Assembly (NCBI GenBank): GCA_937920255.1
Contig: CALDSL010000581.1
Coordinates: 1-26,848, forward strand
DNA length: 26,848 nt
From: an uncultured Anaerolineaceae bacterium
Lineage (GTDB): Bacteria; Chloroflexota; Anaerolineae; Anaerolineales; Anaerolineaceae
Direction of reading: 5' to 3'
The position numbers and the translations under genes are program-made. Below the pieces are notes generated by a model. It was given only the letters and a program-made list of their open reading frames with translations. It had not been told where the DNA came from and searched no databases. This document shows positions 24,565 through 26,848 of this stretch, piece after piece. Each line of letters starts with the position of its first letter. The stretch's first letter is position 1.

Positions 24565-25767
24565 TCAGACCCGCGGGTTGCACCATAACTGCTGCAAATG
24601 GTTGCGGTCGTGGGTGGTGGTGAAGCTGACCAGTTCCAGCAGGGTGGTGGGGCCGAAAATGGCGTGCCGCGCGGGCTGGTTCCAGCCGCTCTCATCCAAC
24701 CCCTCGAGCAGGCGCAGGATGTCTTCGCGGGCTTGCATGAACTGCCGGAGCGCAGCCAGACCATCGCTTTGCGCATAGGCGCGCTCGTTGGCCCACAGAT
24801 CGGAGTTGACGCCGGGGAGGAATGGATTTTCGCCGCGGCTGATGCGCTCGAAGCGCGGCAGGTTGACCTCAGCGTCCACGTCTCGCAAATGACAGGCGAT
24901 TTCCGTGGCCGACCATTCTCCAACGGCGGGGCGGTAGCCCCAGTCGTCACGGGAGCGGTAGCCGCGGGTGATGCTGTCAAACGCGGCCGGGGTGGAGCGC
25001 AGCACGCCCACCAGCGCGGCCGGCGTGCGGATCACCGGCACATTGTGGTGCGCGGCCGCGACCTCGTCCAGCCATGGCAGCACGCCATCTAGCGCGCCCT
25101 GTCCATCCAAGCGGGCGTTGCCGCTTTCGCGCGCAGGCGCACTGGTCAGGTAATAGGTGGGCAGGCCCAGCGCCGACGCAGGCCGGATATCATCCGGCAG
25201 GCTGTTCCCAACCATCACTGCCGGCTGGTCCGGCCAGCCCAACTGGCCGAGGATTTCCGCGTAATAAGCGATGCTGGGCTTGGTGAAGTGCATGCTTTCA
25301 TAAGTGGTGATCAGCGCAAAGGGGTAATCGCGCGGTGAAAGCCCGGCCCACTCCAGCCGCTGGTGGATGGCTGTGCTGGGAAAGAGCGGGTTGGTGGCGA
25401 CCACCACCTGATAGCCGCGATCAAAAGCGGCTTTGACCAGATCTTGCGCGGCCTGTTTCGGCTGTGTGAGCCCCTGCAGTGTCGGAAATACCTGGCTGTA
25501 AAAATCCATCAGCGTTGCGCTGAGATCCTGTTTGGTGGTGTTCAGCGCCGGGTAAAACGACTGATCGAATGCTTCCTCCGCGGTGTAGCGCGGGTTGGTA
25601 TTGTGAACCATCTGCCGCGTGGCCGCCAGCAGTTTGTACACCAGCTCATCCCCATCGAACCGGTCAGAGAGATGCACGCTGAGGGCTTTCAGGTAGTGCG
25701 GTAGAAATACATCGATGTCGTTTTGCAGCAGCGTATCATCCAGATCAAGCAGCAGTGTAAGGCTCAT
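24565..25767 (-). CDS. HAD-family phosphatase fused to a DinB-like domain
   Basis: 400 residues. The N-terminal domain is a haloacid dehalogenase-type phosphatase: motif I LDLDDTLL (nucleophile D8, D10), an alpha-helical cap, motif II ATNP (124-127), motif III Lys (K163 in FTKPS) and motif IV VGNSLPDD (186-193). The C-terminal part (about 248-400) looks like a DinB/DUF664 four-helix bundle, with EWSATEIACHLRDVD (H293) and HDRNH (H386, H390) giving the three-His metal site typical of that superfamily. Some such proteins are thiol transferases. No substrate can be named. The start is the ATG at 25767, with AAGGAT upstream; the in-frame ATG 21 bases earlier lies inside the preceding gene and has no RBS. 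One base separates it from the stop of the Cys-rich gene. Confidence 0.85.
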   Translation of the reverse strand: MSLTLLLDLDDTLLQNDIDVFLPHYLKALSVHLSDRFDGDELVYKLLAATRQMVHNTNPRYTAEEAFDQSFYPALNTTKQDLSATLMDFYSQVFPTLQGLTQPKQAAQDLVKAAFDRGYQVVVATNPLFPSTAIHQRLEWAGLSPRDYPFALITTYESMHFTKPSIAYYAEILGQLGWPDQPAVMVGNSLPDDIRPASALGLPTYYLTSAPARESGNARLDGQGALDGVLPWLDEVAAAHHNVPVIRTPAALVGVLRSTPAAFDSITRGYRSRDDWGYRPAVGEWSATEIACHLRDVDAEVNLPRFERISRGENPFLPGVNSDLWANERAYAQSDGLAALRQFMQAREDILRLLEGLDESGWNQPARHAIFGPTTLLELVSFTTTHDRNHLQQLWCNPRV

Positions 25768-25768
25768 C

Positions 25769-26095
25769 TTAGAGATCCTTGAATACATCCGGTAAGGGGT
25801 GGCACTTACCGCACCCGATGTGCGGCTCTTTCACCACTTCGTTGCTCAGCTTGCAAATCGCGCTTACCTTCATGCGCTTGATCAGACCAAGAAGATTCTT
25901 CTCGGCGCTGCCATACAGCACCAGGTTGGGGCAGGCGTTGGCGCGAACGATCCCTGGCACCGGGCAGGTTTTGCACATCTCCGGCGTCCATTTGTGAGCG
26001 GTCTCCGGGCTAACCAGCCGGCATTCTTCTTGTTTTCTGCCGCGGAAATAGTTCCCGTAAAAATATGGGCATTCAGATCCAGCAGGTGTACGCAT
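25769..26095 (-). CDS. Small eight-cysteine protein, function unknown
   Basis: 108 residues with Cys at 9, 25, 41, 44, 55, 81, 95 and 98. The arrangement (CPYFYGNYFRGRKQEEC, CKTCPVPG, CGKCHP) is typical of metal or iron-sulfur binding, and eight Cys could hold two tetrahedral centres. The protein is soluble and basic, without signal peptide or membrane helix. I do not recognise a named family. It is real rather than a shadow frame: the next gene starts one base after its stop, and its Cys spacing is ordered. The RBS ahead of the ATG is weak, and no clear promoter is seen in 26096-26210, so it may rely on read-through from efp. Co-expression with the HAD-DinB protein is very likely. Confidence 0.8.
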   Translation of the reverse strand: MRTPAGSECPYFYGNYFRGRKQEECRLVSPETAHKWTPEMCKTCPVPGIVRANACPNLVLYGSAEKNLLGLIKRMKVSAICKLSNEVVKEPHIGCGKCHPLPDVFKDL

Positions 26096-26123
26096 GTGCT
26101 ACTCAATTCTATATCAGTATAGG

Positions 26124-26146
26124 AAAATGTCCCCGTGGAGGGGACA
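26124..26146 (-). terminator. Short intrinsic terminator downstream of efp
   Basis: A 7-bp perfect stem (TGTCCCC/GGGGACA, arms 26128-26134 and 26140-26146) with a 5-base loop and T4 on the minus strand, 65 bases after the efp stop. It is weak enough to allow read-through into the Cys-rich gene. Confidence 0.65.
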
Positions 26147-26210
26147 GGTCCAGCAAATTCTATCATACGACAAGAAACCAAAAATAGCAGGAGGCAGTTG
26201 TCGAAAGGTT

Positions 26211-26768
26211 TTACACGCGGGTTACGTATGAGCCGGTGCGGGTATCCACGCGGATCGTATCGCCTTCAGTGACGAAGTACGGCACCTGCACCTCGGCGCC
26301 TGTCTCCACGGTCACCTTTTTGGTGACGCCGGTCGCGGTGTCGCCCTTGACGGCCATTTCGGCGCGCACGACCTTGAGGTCAACCGAGGTGGGCAGATCG
26401 ATGTCAATTGGCTCGTTGTTGTAAAAGGTCAGCTTGACTTCCATGCCTTCTTTAAGATAGCCGGCGTTCTCAGCGATAATGCTTTCCGGGATGCCAGGCT
26501 GCTCGAACGTCTCTACGTCCATGAAAATAAAATTGCTGCCGTCGCGGTAAAGATACGTGGCGTTGTGGAAGTCCAGGCGGGCATCCATCACGCGGTCGCC
26601 CGAGGAAAAGGTTTTTTCCAGGTTCGTGCCGGAGCGCAGGTCGCGTGCTTTGATGCGGATGGTGGCGTTGCCGCGGCCAGGTTTATTGTGAGAGTATTCC
26701 AGGACTTTGTAAAGCTTGCCGTCCAGTTCGAAGGTGACACCCTTGCGAAGATCATTTACATCAATCAT
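26211..26768 (-). CDS. efp: Translation elongation factor P
   Basis: 185 residues, the normal length. EF-P binds stalled ribosomes and speeds peptide bond formation at proline runs. Three beta-barrel domains are evident: the KOW-like N-domain (MIDVNDLRKGVTF...HNKPGRGNATIRIK), the middle domain with NATYLYRDGSNFIFMD, and the C-terminal signature region SVDLKVVRAEMAVKGDTA followed by VTVETGAEVQVPYFV and GDTIRVDTRTGSY. The loop residue that is modified in other bacteria is Arg (R32 in KPGRG), not Lys. No earP, epmA, epmB or ymfI-like modification gene is visible in the window. The ATG at 26768 is followed directly by conserved sequence. A strong promoter lies about 50 bases upstream. Confidence 0.97.
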   Translation of the reverse strand: MIDVNDLRKGVTFELDGKLYKVLEYSHNKPGRGNATIRIKARDLRSGTNLEKTFSSGDRVMDARLDFHNATYLYRDGSNFIFMDVETFEQPGIPESIIAENAGYLKEGMEVKLTFYNNEPIDIDLPTSVDLKVVRAEMAVKGDTATGVTKKVTVETGAEVQVPYFVTEGDTIRVDTRTGSYVTRV

Positions 26769-26816
26769 GTGGTTTTGCCTTATTCGTACAAATTCAAAGT
26801 ATACTAAGCGGGGGAT

Positions 26817-26845
26817 ATTATAGCGCAGGCCGGGGGCTATGGCAA
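26817..26845 (-). promoter_or_regulatory. Near-consensus sigma-70 promoter of efp
   Basis: TTGCCA (26840-26845), an exact 17-base spacer and perfect TATAAT (26817-26822) on the minus strand. The start would be near 26810, with a leader of about 42 bases. A second TATACT (26798-26803) lies closer to the gene but has no -35. Confidence 0.85.
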
Positions 26846-26848
26846 GAT

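Noticed and set aside
1..26848. CRISPR arrays, tRNA or rRNA genes, insertion sequences and prophage genes
   Set aside because: No regularly spaced direct repeats, no cloverleaf or rRNA-like stretch, and no transposase or integrase protein were seen. The baseplate-J-like gene is isolated from any other phage function.

Overview
The window looks like a chromosomal piece of a Chloroflexota bacterium, most likely from the Anaerolineae. The grounds are GC-rich coding sequence, a baseplate-J-like membrane protein of the type seen in that phylum, an SAH/MTA-deaminase-type amidohydrolase fused to a CYTH-like domain, polyphosphate glucokinase, and a small 8-Cys protein beside efp. This placement is an inference from gene content. 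No rRNA, tRNA, CRISPR array, insertion sequence or phage module was found. Nearly all of the window is coding.

Left part (1-5878, all minus): a surface lipoprotein, a DEDDh 3'-5' exonuclease, an SF1-helicase-like protein with an intact Walker A but a damaged motif II, and a full UvrD-type helicase cut by the window edge. The last two are 3 bases apart. Together they resemble a nuclease-free AddAB/AdnAB-style pair with a separate exonuclease, which is the most unusual assembly here.

Middle-left (6080-10063, plus): a probably leaderless membrane protein with a baseplate-J-like region, ruvX and mltG in tight succession, then ppgK on its own extended -10 promoter. A perfect 19-bp bidirectional terminator separates ppgK from the converging aspartase/fumarase-family gene.

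Middle (10122-19750, minus): cinA, the amidohydrolase-CYTH fusion, glgA, glgC and malQ form one co-oriented cluster. glgA-glgC and glgC-malQ overlap. A ferredoxin with a near-consensus promoter and its own terminator follows, then the aspartase/fumarase homologue. GlgC and GlgA build alpha-glucan. MalQ rearranges it and releases glucose, which the nearby PpgK could phosphorylate with polyphosphate.

Right part: 19839-22304 (plus) holds a diacylglycerol-glucosyltransferase-like GT, yraN and miaA, each overlapping the next. A REP-like palindrome sits on the miaA stop. From 22382 to 26848 (minus) come ftsH with its terminator and a complex leader, a HAD phosphatase-DinB fusion, the small Cys-rich protein, and efp on a strong promoter. 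The EF-P carries Arg at residue 32, the usual modification position.

Where an upstream ATG and the ribosome binding site disagreed, starts were set by the ribosome binding site. This applies to ppgK, ftsH, malQ, glgC, glgA, the lipoprotein, the ferredoxin and the HAD gene.
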